From Polaromonas sp. AET17H-212 (GTDB taxonomy: Bacteria > Pseudomonadota > Gammaproteobacteria > Burkholderiales > Burkholderiaceae_C), in contig NZ_NBZW01000013.1 of assembly GCF_002379085.1 (NCBI RefSeq), positions 1-64,000 of the forward strand: 64,000 nucleotides of DNA, in the 5' to 3' direction. The position numbers were made by a program, and so were the translations under genes. Below the pieces are notes generated by a model. The model did no database searches. It saw only the letters and a list, made by a program, of their open reading frames with translations, and was not told the DNA's origin. The first letter of the stretch is position 1; each line of letters opens with the position of its first letter. Shown piece after piece: positions 18,406 to 28,287 of the stretch.

Positions 18406-19311
18406 TCAGGTGCGCTGGCCGTGCGCCGCCAGGTGCTCGGCCAGCAACTGGGCCGAGGGTGACAGCGCCGCGGCATCGCGATAACAGATGATGAAGCGCC
18501 GCTGCGCCCAGGGCTCGGCCATGGGCACCATGGTCAGGCCGTAGGCTTCGGCGTAGATCTCGGCCACCTCGCGCGGCACCAGGCTGATCGCCAGCCCGGC
18601 GCGCACCACGCGCAGCGCGGCCTCGAAGTTGGCAACGATCACCCGCTGGCTCACGCTGCGCCCCAGCCGCGCCGCGGCGCGCTGCAGCATCACCTGTACC
18701 GCGCTGGCCACCGGCATGCTCACATGTTCGTAGTCCAGCGTGTCCTCGAAGCGCAGGCTTTGGCGTTGGGCCAGCGCGTGCTGTTTGGGCACCACCATGC
18801 ACAGGTGGTCGCTGCGGTAGGGGCGTGACTGCAGCGGCCCCAGGTCCACCGCGTCCCAGCAGATGCCCAGCGAGGCCGTGCCGTCGCGCACGCCGCGCAC
18901 CACCTCCGGGCTCACGCGTTCTTCCATGTCCACCTGGATGTTGGCGTGCGCCGGCAGTTGCAGGAAAGACGCCACGTCGTCGGCCAGCGACTCGGCCATG
19001 GCCGAGGCCGAGGCCAGGATACGCACCTGCCCGCGTACACCTGCCGCATAGGCCTCCATGTCGCGTTCGATGCGCGCCGCGCTGGCCAGCATGGCGCGCG
19101 CGTGTTCCAGCAGGGTCTGCCCGGCGGCGGTGGGTTCCACGCCATGGCGCTTGCGTGTCAGGATGGGCGTACCCACGGTCTGCTCCAGCTGCGCCAGCCG
19201 CTTGCTGATGGCCGAGCCGACGATGCTGGCCTTTTCGCCGGCGCGCGCGATGTTGCCGGTTTCGCAGACGGAAACAAACAGCCGCAGGGTGGTGAGGTCC
19301 AGGTCGCGCAT
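18406..19311 (-). CDS. LysR-family transcriptional regulator
   Basis: A 301-residue LysR protein. The HTH (about 3-62) reads LTTLRLFVSVCETGNIARAG, then SAISKRLAQLEQTVGTPILTR; the C-terminal part is a periplasmic-binding-like effector domain. The ATG at 19311 gives the standard LysR start. It is divergent from the HMG-CoA-lyase-like gene, and a perfect inverted repeat lies between the two, so it probably controls the lyase/CoA-transferase/Bug operon. Confidence 0.9.
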   Translation of the reverse strand: MRDLDLTTLRLFVSVCETGNIARAGEKASIVGSAISKRLAQLEQTVGTPILTRKRHGVEPTAAGQTLLEHARAMLASAARIERDMEAYAAGVRGQVRILASASAMAESLADDVASFLQLPAHANIQVDMEERVSPEVVRGVRDGTASLGICWDAVDLGPLQSRPYRSDHLCMVVPKQHALAQRQSLRFEDTLDYEHVSMPVASAVQVMLQRAAARLGRSVSQRVIVANFEAALRVVRAGLAISLVPREVAEIYAEAYGLTMVPMAEPWAQRRFIICYRDAAALSPSAQLLAEHLAAHGQRT

Positions 19312-19332
19312 GGTGATGTGCCTTGATATTCC

Positions 19333-19359
19333 ATTTTGGAAACTTACACGTTCCAAAAT
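19333..19359. promoter_or_regulatory. candidate LysR operator (9-bp inverted repeat)
   Basis: ATTTTGGAA at 19333-19341 and TTCCAAAAT at 19351-19359 are perfect inverted arms nine bases apart, 22 bases upstream of the lysR start and 72 bases before the divergent lyase start. A second repeat, AAATTTC (19367-19373) and GAAATTT (19380-19386), follows. Paired sites of this sort are usual for LysR activators. Confidence 0.65.
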
Positions 19360-19430
19360 AGAGAAGAAATTTCTTTCTGGAAATTTTAAACTGCAGGCCA
19401 ACGGATCCGACCCACAACAGGAGACAAACC

Positions 19431-20399
19431 TTGGCTGCACCCATCGTCACGCGCGCCGTGTTGCCGCAGCACGCCATCATTCGCGAGATGGGCCTGCGCG
19501 ACGGCCTGCAAAGCATTGCCCAGGTGATGCCCACCGCGCAAAAACTCGAATGGCTGCGCGGCGCGTACGACGCCGGCCAGCGCGAGATCGAGGTCGGCTC
19601 CTTTGTGCCGGCACGCCTGCTGCCGCAACTGGCCGACACCGCCGAGCTGGTGGCCTTTGCCAAAACCCTGCCGGGGCTGGCCGTGTCGGTGCTGGTGCCC
19701 AACTTCAAGGGCGCCGAGCGCGCCATCGACTGCAATGCCGACCTGATGCTGGTGCCGCTGTCGGCCAGCCACGCCCACAGCCTGGCCAACCTGCGCAAGA
19801 CACCCGACGAGGTGGTGACCGAGATTGCCCGCATACGCGCGGCGCGCGACGCGGCCGGTTCGTCCACGCTGATCGAGGTCGGCATCAGCACCGCCTTCGG
19901 CTGCACGCTGCAGGGGAGGGTGGCGCCCGCCGAGGTGCTGCGCCTCGTCAAGGCCGTGCTCGACACCGGCGTGGACCGCGTGAGCCTGGCCGACACCGTG
20001 GGGTATGCCGACCCGGCCATGGTGCAGGAGCTGTTTGCGCTCACGCTGCCGGTCGCCGGCGACAAGCTCAACTGCGGCCACTTCCATGACACCCGCGGCC
20101 TCGGCCTGGCCAACGTGTATGCCGCGCTGCAGATGGGCATCACGCGTTTCGACGCCTGTCTGGGCGGCATAGGCGGTTGCCCGCATGCGCCCGGCGCCAG
20201 CGGCAACGTGGCCACCGAAGATCTGGCTTACCTGCTGGCCAGCATGGGGGTGGCCACCGGGCAGGACTTCGACCAGCTGATCGCGCTGCGCGAAAAGCTT
20301 GCCGGCTGGCTCCGCGGCGAGACCCTGCACGGCACCTTGTGGCGCGCGGGCCTGCCCAACACCATGAAGGCCGCCGATACCGCGGCCGCGCTGGCCTGA
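19431..20399 (+). CDS. HMG-CoA lyase-like acyl-CoA lyase (DRE-TIM family)
   Basis: A 322-residue TIM-barrel lyase. REMGLRDGLQ at about 19-28 carries the metal-binding aspartate and catalytic arginine, NCGHFHDTRGLGL has the histidine metal ligands, and GGIGGCPHAPGASGNVATED holds the active-site cysteine loop. Members cleave HMG-CoA or similar 3-hydroxyacyl-CoAs to acetyl-CoA and a keto acid. A TTG start at 19431 is proposed: AGGAG lies eight bases upstream and the first ATG falls inside the catalytic motif. It pairs with the CoA-transferase 28 bases downstream. Confidence 0.85.
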   Translation: MAAPIVTRAVLPQHAIIREMGLRDGLQSIAQVMPTAQKLEWLRGAYDAGQREIEVGSFVPARLLPQLADTAELVAFAKTLPGLAVSVLVPNFKGAERAIDCNADLMLVPLSASHAHSLANLRKTPDEVVTEIARIRAARDAAGSSTLIEVGISTAFGCTLQGRVAPAEVLRLVKAVLDTGVDRVSLADTVGYADPAMVQELFALTLPVAGDKLNCGHFHDTRGLGLANVYAALQMGITRFDACLGGIGGCPHAPGASGNVATEDLAYLLASMGVATGQDFDQLIALREKLAGWLRGETLHGTLWRAGLPNTMKAADTAAALA

Positions 20400-20427
20400 T
20401 CCCCGTTTCAACCCAACCGGATTCCCG

Positions 20428-21633
20428 ATGACAAGCACTGACCGCCCCGCACCGCAACCCCTGACCGGCCTGCGCGTCATCGAGTTCACCCACATGGTGA
20501 TGGGTCCGACCTGCGGCATGGTGCTGGCCGACATGGGCGCCGAGGTCATCAAGATCGAACCCATCGACGGCGACCGCACGCGCCGCCTGCTGGGCGCGGG
20601 CTCCGGCTTTTTCCCCATGTTCAACCGCAACAAGAAAAGCATAGGCATCGACCTGCACAGCGAGGCCGGCGCCGCGCTGGCGCGCAAGCTCTGCGCCGGC
20701 GCCGACGTGGTGGCCGAGAACTTCAAGCCCGGCACCATGGCCAAGTACGGCCTCGACTACGCCGCGCTGAGCCAGGTCAACCCGCGCGTGATCTATGTGA
20801 GCCACAAGGGTTTTCTGCCCGGCCCGTACGACCACCGCACCGCGCTCGACGAGGTGGTGCAGATGATGGGCGGCCTGGCCTACATGACGGGCCGGCCCGG
20901 CGACCCGCTGCGCGCCGGCACCAGCGTCAACGACATCATGGGCGGGCTGTTCGGCGCCATTGGTGCGCTGGGCGCGCTGATCCAGCGCGGCATCAGCGGC
21001 AAGGGCATGGAAGTGCAGTCGGCGCTGTACGAAAACAATGTTTTCCTCATGGGCCAGCACATGCTGCAGTTCGCCATGACGGGCAAACACCCGGCGCCCA
21101 TGCCCGCACGCGACAACCCCTGGGCGGTGTACGACGTGTTCACGGTGAAAGACGGCGAGCAGATTTTCCTGGCGGCGGTCAGCGACGCGCAGTGGCAGAC
21201 CTTTTGCGACGTGCTTGGTTTCCCCGACCTGAAAGCCGAGCCCGAACTCGCCACCAACAACCTGCGCGTGGCCCTGCGCCCGCGCCTGCTCAAGACGATT
21301 GCCGAACGCATTGCCGGGCGCAGCGCCGCCGAGCTGTCGGCCATCATGGAACAAGCCGGCCTGCCGTTTGCGCCCATCCGCCGGCCCGAAGACCTGCTGG
21401 ACGACGAACACCTGCTGGCCACCGGCGGCCTGGCCGACGTGCGCCTGCCCGACGGCCCGAAAGCCGGCGAGAGCGTCAAGACCACGCTGTTTCCCATCAC
21501 CATGGGCGGCCAGCGCCTGGGCGTGCGCCTGCACCCGCCGCGCCTGGGCGAACACACGCGCGAGCTGCTGGAAGGCCTGGGCCTGGCTGGCGCCGAGATC
21601 GACGCGCTGCGGGACCAGGCCGTGGTGGCCTGA
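20428..21633 (+). CDS. CaiB/BaiF family (class III) CoA-transferase
   Basis: A 401-residue CoA-transferase. Seen are LTGLRVIEFTHMVMGPTCGM, ADMGAEVIKIEPIDGD, FNRNKKSIGIDL, the NFKPGTMAKYGLDY motif, and the catalytic-aspartate region YDHRTALDEVVQMMGG. It would activate a free acid by CoA transfer from a donor such as succinyl-CoA. With the upstream lyase it makes a two-step route: acid to acyl-CoA, then cleavage. Substrate is unknown; citramalate- or methylglutarate-type acids are reasonable guesses. Confidence 0.88.
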   Translation: MTSTDRPAPQPLTGLRVIEFTHMVMGPTCGMVLADMGAEVIKIEPIDGDRTRRLLGAGSGFFPMFNRNKKSIGIDLHSEAGAALARKLCAGADVVAENFKPGTMAKYGLDYAALSQVNPRVIYVSHKGFLPGPYDHRTALDEVVQMMGGLAYMTGRPGDPLRAGTSVNDIMGGLFGAIGALGALIQRGISGKGMEVQSALYENNVFLMGQHMLQFAMTGKHPAPMPARDNPWAVYDVFTVKDGEQIFLAAVSDAQWQTFCDVLGFPDLKAEPELATNNLRVALRPRLLKTIAERIAGRSAAELSAIMEQAGLPFAPIRRPEDLLDDEHLLATGGLADVRLPDGPKAGESVKTTLFPITMGGQRLGVRLHPPRLGEHTRELLEGLGLAGAEIDALRDQAVVA

Positions 21634-21680
21634 ACCGCCGTTGAAGAGTGAGTGAATTGCAAAACCAAAGAAGGAGACAA

Positions 21681-22685
21681 ATGATGAAAACCGTAGAACA
21701 ACACATGCTGTCACGCCGCAACGCCCTGGCCGCCCTGGGCGGCCTCGGCCTGGGCGCCGCAGGCCTGTCGCTGGGCGGTGCCGCCCATGCCCAGTCCGAC
21801 AAGGTGGTACGTTTCATTCTGCCCATCAGCGCCGGCTCGGGGGTGGACACCATCGTCCGCGCCTCCAGCGCGGCGCTGTCCAAAGCGCTGGGCCAGACGG
21901 TGGTGATCGAGAACCAGCCCGGCGCCGGCGGCCTGGTCGGCACCTCGGCCATGATCAAGTCGCCGCCCGACGGCCAGACGCTGAGCGTGGTCTCCAACAA
22001 CCACGTGATCTACCCGAGCGTGCTCAAGTCCGTGCCCTTCGACCCGCTCAACGACATCACCCCGATTGCCGTGCTGGGCGCCACCCCCATGGTGCTGGTG
22101 GTCAATTCGAAGCTGCCGGTCAAGGACCTCAAGGAATTCATTGCCCTGCTCAAGGCCAGCCCCGGCAAGTACAACTACGCCTCGTCGGGCAACGGCACCA
22201 TCCTGCATCTGGCGGCCGAGATCTTCAAGGACCTGACGCGCACGTTTTCCACCCACATTCCCTACCGCGGCTTCGGCCCGATGATGCAGGACATCGTCGG
22301 CGGCCAGGTGGACTGGGGCGTGGGTGCGCTGCCGGCGGTGGCGGGCCAGGTCAAGGCGGGCAACCTGCGCGCCCTGTGTATTGCCTCGCTGGCGCGCAGC
22401 CCGGCCGCACCCGACATTCCGACCTCGGCCGAGGCGGGCCTGCCGTTCTACGTGGTCGAAGGCTGGTTTGCCGCCGTGGGCCCCAAGGGCATGAGCGCCG
22501 AGAACGTCAGCCGCATCCACGCCGCCTTCTCCACGGCTTTCGCCACGCCCGAGGTGAAGGAAGCCATGGCCAAGCAGGGCAACATCATCAAGGTGTCCAC
22601 GCCCGAAGCGGCGAAAGAGTTCTTCGCCAGCGAGCTCAAGCGTTACGCCCGCGTCGTCAAAAGTGCCGGGGTGGTGCCGCAGTAA
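21681..22685 (+). CDS. Bug/TctC-family solute-binding protein
   Basis: A 334-residue receptor. AAGGAG lies before ATG 21681 (a second ATG follows at once). The leader contains SRRNALAALGGLGLGAAGL and ends in AHAQ, so Tat or Sec export is possible. The Bug region reads VVRFILPISAGSGVDTIV, and IPYRGFGPMMQDIVGGQ follows. It probably binds the acid used by the preceding CoA-transferase and lyase. No membrane subunit is present. Confidence 0.9.
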   Translation: MMKTVEQHMLSRRNALAALGGLGLGAAGLSLGGAAHAQSDKVVRFILPISAGSGVDTIVRASSAALSKALGQTVVIENQPGAGGLVGTSAMIKSPPDGQTLSVVSNNHVIYPSVLKSVPFDPLNDITPIAVLGATPMVLVVNSKLPVKDLKEFIALLKASPGKYNYASSGNGTILHLAAEIFKDLTRTFSTHIPYRGFGPMMQDIVGGQVDWGVGALPAVAGQVKAGNLRALCIASLARSPAAPDIPTSAEAGLPFYVVEGWFAAVGPKGMSAENVSRIHAAFSTAFATPEVKEAMAKQGNIIKVSTPEAAKEFFASELKRYARVVKSAGVVPQ

Positions 22686-22708
22686 GTGGCCCGGGAGCGC
22701 TGCGTCGC

Positions 22709-22770
22709 TCCTGATTTGATAGCTGCTTGCGTCCGAAGGTATTGGGTTGGAGGCTATTTTGGCTTGTAAA
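22709..22770 (+). repeat. interspersed repeat family, copy 2
   Basis: TCCTGATTTGATAGCTGCTTGCGTC, then TATTGGGTTGGAGGCTATTTT and GGCTTGTAAA, stated here in pieces. It lies 23 bases after the Bug stop, between convergent genes, in the common + orientation. Confidence 0.85.
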
Positions 22771-22783
22771 AAACTGCATCGCC

Positions 22784-24331
<1,548 letters not shown>

Positions 24332-24479
24332 GGCGCCAGTATCGCCGCGCCGGCTGCGCGTGCCAACCGCCGTATCTGTCAGCTCGACGCCCCACCCGCA
24401 CCCGCGCCCCAGGCACCATCCACCATCCTGTGGCAGACTGCCTCCCACCGAACGCACCCACCCAACCACACAAGACCCC

Positions 24480-25115
24480 ATGACCATCCAGCTCTACGCT
24501 TTCGACACCCCCAACGGCCGCAAGATCAGCATCGCCCTCGAAGAAATGGGCCTGCCCTACGAGGTGCACGTGGTGGACATCACCAAGGGCGAGCAGACCG
24601 CGCCAGAGTTCCTGAAGATCAGCCCCAACAACAAGATCCCCGCCATCATCGACCCCGACGGCCCGGGCGGCCAGCCCATCAGCGTCTTCGAGTCCGGCGC
24701 CATCCTGTATTACCTGGGCGAAAAGACCGGCAAGTTCTGGCCGCAGGACCTGCGCGCCCGCGTGCCCGTGATGGAATGGCTGATGTTCCAGGTGGGCGGC
24801 TTCGGCCCCATGCCCGGCCAGGTGCACCACTTCGCCGGACTGACCAACGAAGCCGACCGCCGCTACGGCCTGGAGCGCTTCATGGCCGAAACAAAACGCC
24901 TCTACGGGGTGATGGACCGCCGCCTGGCCGACCATGCCTTCTTTGCAGGCGAAGAAATTTCAATCGCCGACTTCGCCATCGTCGGCTGGGCCTGGCGGCA
25001 TGAGCGGCACAAGATTGATCTGGCGGATTTCCCGCATGTGCAGCGGTGGTACCGGGGGATGATGGCGCGGCCTGCGGTGGCGCGGGGGCTTGGGGTGGCT
25101 CTGCGGCGAGCTTAA
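24480..25115 (+). CDS. glutathione S-transferase (YfcG/Ure2-like)
   Basis: A 211-residue GST. The N-terminal thioredoxin-like domain has YAFDTPNGRKISIALEEMGL with the likely active-site Thr/Asn pair, NNKIPAIIDPDG with the cis-proline, and FESGAILYYLG. The C-terminal helical domain follows. The TPNGRK motif is that of the disulfide-bond reductase group (YfcG, YghU). It is divergent from the ABC fusion, with a 148-bp spacer. Confidence 0.88.
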   Translation: MTIQLYAFDTPNGRKISIALEEMGLPYEVHVVDITKGEQTAPEFLKISPNNKIPAIIDPDGPGGQPISVFESGAILYYLGEKTGKFWPQDLRARVPVMEWLMFQVGGFGPMPGQVHHFAGLTNEADRRYGLERFMAETKRLYGVMDRRLADHAFFAGEEISIADFAIVGWAWRHERHKIDLADFPHVQRWYRGMMARPAVARGLGVALRRA

Positions 25116-25257
25116 ACAGATGATTTGACGGCCTCAAAGTGATCCAAAGATGAGTGGCCTTGGTTAATCGTATCGCCCGCGGGTGCGCCACACCACTGAT
25201 TACGACCTTCGCTATCAAATACACGCTAGTTCGTCGATGGATCCGGCCGTCCCGTGA

Positions 25258-26346
25258 CTAGGGAACGAGCGGGTCCCCACCATAGGACGTTTGTGGCGTT
25301 ACGGAAACCGGGGACGGTACTGGTACGCTATTTTTAACATTTCGGGTGCCATTCGAATTGTGAATAACATCGACAAGTTCAACTTTGAACCCATCCCGCG
25401 CAAGCAACTCACCTAGACTCCAAAGATAGGCTTCATTTGGTACAACACGTACCAGTTGCATAAGGCTTTCACCTAATTTGGTGAGCCTATAAAAGCCAAG
25501 GCCGGTTACTTTTTTTGGGTCATCTGTTGTGAGCAACAAGCCGCGGTTTGCGCATGTCAATAGATGAATATTTCGACCATCTGTTGTGTGAAATGGCTCC
25601 GCCTGGTCGATATAGCCCATTGACGAAAAACCACCCACTACTCCCAGTTCTTCAAGAAGAGCGAGTTCAGGAGGACCAAGCTGATTAGGGATTTTCTCGG
25701 GCTCCGCCAATGGTTGCCACGACTTTCCATAAATTATTCTGATGCGCTCTATTACAGTGCATGTTAGCGCTTCAATCAGCTTTGCCTCGTCTTGGGAAAG
25801 GCTTCGCAAAAAATCGAGAGTTCTGTAAGTGAACGAACCAGGGCTTCGTATCTCACCGGCAAGGACATTCCCCCATAGCTGTTGGAGCGACTCGGAAGAC
25901 ACGCCGCTAGCCGAATCTCGCCAGCGAAAAAACCAATCTGGTCCTACCTCTAGGTTTGGCGGTTCACTGGAGTCGTTTTGCAGCACGCTTTCTGCATGCG
26001 CGATGGCTTTTTCAATATTGACCTCTTTTTGCAGATATTCGAGCGTTTGAGCTTTAGTCACTTGGCGAGAAAATAGATCAAAGTCAAAACTTGGCTCTAC
26101 CTTATCTAATTCCGACTTTGATTCACCATTCCCCAATAACATGGTCTCCTGGGGTGGAGCAGCGCTGCGATTGCGGAGAAACGCGATTCGCTGCTCAGCA
26201 GCGGCTATTACAACCATTCTGTGACCTACCGCAGCGGCTTCAGCTTTTGCTACACGGGCAAGCTGCCACGGCTGAGCAAGCCCGACGCCACTCTTTTCCA
26301 CTGTGTCCCAAAGGCGGATTAACAATTTTTCTCCAGGCCAAGCCAT
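25258..26346 (-). CDS. DUF2806-family protein
   Basis: A 362-residue protein. The start MAWPGEKLLIRLWDTVEKSG and the central PDWFFRWRDSASGVSSESLQ plus LWGNVLAGEIRSPGSFTYRT match the DUF2806 family, whose function is not established. ATG 26346 has GAAAGAAG upstream. Codon use is much more AT-rich than the neighbours, a sign of transfer. It stands alone at the left of a mosaic island. Family members are often found in accessory DNA, so a defence or element-borne role is possible but unproven. Confidence 0.75.
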   Translation of the reverse strand: MAWPGEKLLIRLWDTVEKSGVGLAQPWQLARVAKAEAAAVGHRMVVIAAAEQRIAFLRNRSAAPPQETMLLGNGESKSELDKVEPSFDFDLFSRQVTKAQTLEYLQKEVNIEKAIAHAESVLQNDSSEPPNLEVGPDWFFRWRDSASGVSSESLQQLWGNVLAGEIRSPGSFTYRTLDFLRSLSQDEAKLIEALTCTVIERIRIIYGKSWQPLAEPEKIPNQLGPPELALLEELGVVGGFSSMGYIDQAEPFHTTDGRNIHLLTCANRGLLLTTDDPKKVTGLGFYRLTKLGESLMQLVRVVPNEAYLWSLGELLARDGFKVELVDVIHNSNGTRNVKNSVPVPSPVSVTPQTSYGGDPLVP

Positions 26347-26589
26347 ACGTACTTCTTTCAAAAGTTGCTGGTATTACGCTGCGTTTTGTGAGTATGCCTT
26401 GTGCTTGTCCCGTAAAAGACCGAATTCGAGCGCTTGCGATAGCCGTGTTCAATACCTCAGGCTATACCGTTCTAAAAAGTAGTTAGTTGGCGCGCTATTT
26501 TTTTGGACAGCCCATAGTACGCTGCGTTGAGCGCGTCATCCGTCTACCGGGAGTAATGTAAGTTGCGTCCAACTTCAACTATGGGAGTT
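26347..26589. other. intergenic, no gene supported
   Basis: About 240 bases of AT-rich sequence between the DUF2806 gene and the ORF6N remnant. Nothing recognisable is seen beyond a short T-run near 26503. The DUF2806 promoter should lie in its left part. Confidence 0.5.
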
Positions 26590-26843
26590 TCATCCATGGA
26601 GAAAACCAACATGCAACGCAGAACGTCTACGTGGTGCGCGTCTTTGTGCAATTGTGTGCAGCGCTGCTGGACCACAAAGCGCTCGCGGACAAACTGACCG
26701 CGCTGGAGCGGCGCGTTTCACACCACGACAATTCCCTAATCGAAGTAATTGATGTCATTCGCGCCTTGATGGCCCAGCCCAAAGCGGCCAACCGGCAGAG
26801 TGGTTTTACCGCAGACTTGTCGGCGAAGGCTGCCGATCGCTAG
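26590..26843 (+). pseudogene. ORF6N-domain protein, C-terminal remnant
   Basis: The frame ending at 26843 reads ATQNVYVVRVFVQLCAALLD, then KLTALERRVSHHDNS and IDVIRALMAQP. This is the end of ORF6N (phage Rha/antirepressor-like) proteins, which run ...RAIQVN-I-VVRAFVQLR... and finish ...IRQLMAPP. The N-terminal DNA-binding domain and any normal start are missing. It is a decayed phage- or element-derived gene and supports the view that this region receives foreign DNA. Confidence 0.65.
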
Positions 26844-26899
26844 TGTTTGGATAGCTGCTGGCTGTCGTGTTTATTGGGCTACAGCCGTTTTATTTGTAT
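26844..26899 (+). repeat. interspersed repeat family, copy 3
   Basis: TGTTTGGATAGCTGCTGGCT, CGTGTTTATTGGGCTACAGC and CGTTTTATTTGTATG follow each other directly after the ORF6N remnant. The 5' hairpin arm is eroded in this copy. Confidence 0.8.
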
Positions 26900-27026
26900 G
26901 AATAATTTCGCTGAATGCGGCCATTCAAAGGCATGGAACAGGCCTGCAGGTGCTGAAGCGCATAACATGCGCTTGATCCTTGTTGAGAGGATTCGACCCT
27001 GCCCATCGGCCCGGAAATACCAAGAC

Positions 27027-27398
27027 ATGAACAACGATCTCCCCTCCCTGACCCAGTCCCTGCGCGACTTCGCCCAGGCGCGCGACTGGGAGCAGTTTCA
27101 CTCGCCCAAGAACCTGGCGTCGGCCCTGTCGGTGGAAGCGGCGGAGCTGCTGGAGCACTTCCAGTGGCTGACGGAAGAACAGAGCCGCACCTTGGCCGCA
27201 CCCAAAAAGGCCGAGGTGGCCGCCGAGGCCGCCGATGTTTTGCTGTACCTGCTGCAGCTCTGCGACAAGCTGCAGATTGACCTGCTGGAAGCGGCGCGGC
27301 TGAAGCTGGTCGTTAATGCCGGCAAGTACCCGGTGGACAGTGCCCGCGGCTCGAGCCAGAAATACACGGAGCTCACCGACCCGAAGCAGGGTGGCTGA
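27027..27398 (+). CDS. MazG-like nucleotide pyrophosphohydrolase (dCTPase/RS21-C6 type)
   Basis: A 123-residue all-alpha pyrophosphohydrolase. The metal-binding pattern is visible as SVEAAELLEHFQW (about 36-48) and EVAAEAADVLLYLLQLCDKL (about 63-82), the ExxE...ExxD layout of MazG-like enzymes. The FHSPKNLA and KYPVDSARGSS stretches are typical of the RS21-C6/dCTP pyrophosphatase group, which clears non-canonical or excess dNTPs. ATG 27027 gives the family-length protein. It is flanked on both sides by copies of the interspersed repeat. Confidence 0.87.
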   Translation: MNNDLPSLTQSLRDFAQARDWEQFHSPKNLASALSVEAAELLEHFQWLTEEQSRTLAAPKKAEVAAEAADVLLYLLQLCDKLQIDLLEAARLKLVVNAGKYPVDSARGSSQKYTELTDPKQGG

Positions 27399-27411
27399 GG
27401 GCGCGCGTTAC

Positions 27412-27472
27412 TCCTGATTTGATAGCTGCCTGAGCAATGGGTATAAGGGCCGGGAGCCGGTTTGGCTTGCAG
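27412..27472 (+). repeat. interspersed repeat family, copy 4
   Basis: CTCCTGATTTGATAGCTGCC, then GGGTATAAGGGCCGGGAGCC and GGTTTGGCTTG. It is 13 bases after the MazG-like stop and most similar to copy 2 at its 5' end. Confidence 0.8.
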
Positions 27473-27508
27473 CGTTGAGAGCGAAAATCGGCCCTGGCGA
27501 GGCCAGGC

Positions 27509-28072
27509 TCAGAACAGCCTGACCCACCACAGGCGCAGGCGCATGCCCAGCTCGGTGGTGTAGCCGGCGCTGGCGCTGCGCAGCCGGCCTTGCCCGTCAA
27601 TCACCACAAAAGAGGGCACCGACTGGAAGCCGAAGGCGCGCGTCAGGTCGCCACGCGCATCGACGGCGGTTTGCCAGGGCAACTGGCGCTGTTGCTGTAC
27701 CTGCCTGACCTTGTCGGCGGGGCCGGACTGCATGGCTACCGTGAGCACCGGCCAGTCCTGAGCCAGCCGGGTGACGCTGTTCTCTTCGGCGCGGCAGATC
27801 GGGCACCACTCGGCCCAGAAGTGCAGGGCGACCGGCTGGCCGGGGTGGGCCTGGCGCCACTGGGCCAGCGTGGTGCTGCGCGTCGTGCCGTCGGGCTGCA
27901 GGACGCTGATGGCCAGATCGGGCGCCGGCCCGGCCGGCACATGCCGCGTCTGCCAGGCCTGCACCGCAACCACGATGGCCACCAGCAGGGCCAGTTGAAC
28001 CAGATGGCTTTTCCAGTTGTTGCGCAGGTGCGCAGCCAAGCGGGTGATCAGGGTGTTCGGGGTGTTCAGCAT
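27509..28072 (-). CDS. TlpA-like membrane-anchored thioredoxin
   Basis: A 187-residue protein: one N-terminal membrane segment (HLVQLALLVAIVVAVQAW, about 23-40), then a periplasmic thioredoxin domain with the CxxC motif in HFWAEWCPICRAEE near 85-98 and the cis-proline in VPSFVVIDGQGRL. It probably reduces or oxidises disulfides outside the cytoplasm, for example in cytochrome c or copper-enzyme maturation. It is alone on the minus strand. Confidence 0.85.
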   Translation of the reverse strand: MLNTPNTLITRLAAHLRNNWKSHLVQLALLVAIVVAVQAWQTRHVPAGPAPDLAISVLQPDGTTRSTTLAQWRQAHPGQPVALHFWAEWCPICRAEENSVTRLAQDWPVLTVAMQSGPADKVRQVQQQRQLPWQTAVDARGDLTRAFGFQSVPSFVVIDGQGRLRSASAGYTTELGMRLRLWWVRLF

Positions 28073-28160
28073 GGGCTCCGAGTATCGTCCAGGCCTTGCT
28101 GGCCCGTACCGCCGCTACGGGAAGCCCCGGCGGGGCTGTGGGCGTGCGTGCGGCGCATGG

Positions 28161-28224
28161 TTTGCTATTAAATGCATAGCTGCTTGTGCCCGTGTTTATT
28201 GGGCGAGGGTTATTTTTCGAAGTG
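28161..28224 (+). repeat. interspersed repeat family, copy 5
   Basis: GCTATTAAATGCATAGC hairpin, then TGCTTGTGCC, CGTGTTTATTGGGCGAGGG and TATTTTTCGA. It lies upstream of the HTH gene, the only copy not sitting just behind a + strand gene. Confidence 0.85.
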
Positions 28225-28225
28225 A

Positions 28226-28272
28226 ACTTGCCAAGGGCAAGTAAATCATTTACATTCTGAATTTGAAATTCA
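28226..28272. promoter_or_regulatory. three tandem palindromes before the HTH/NTase operon
   Basis: ACTTGCC-AAG-GGCAAGT (28226-28242), GTAAAT-C-ATTTAC (28241-28253) and TGAATTT-G-AAATTCA (28258-28272) are each perfect inverted repeats packed into 47 bases, ending 15 bases before the start codon at 28288. They are strong operator candidates for autoregulation by the HTH protein, or form part of its promoter. Confidence 0.65.
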
Positions 28273-28287
28273 CGAATATAGAATTTA

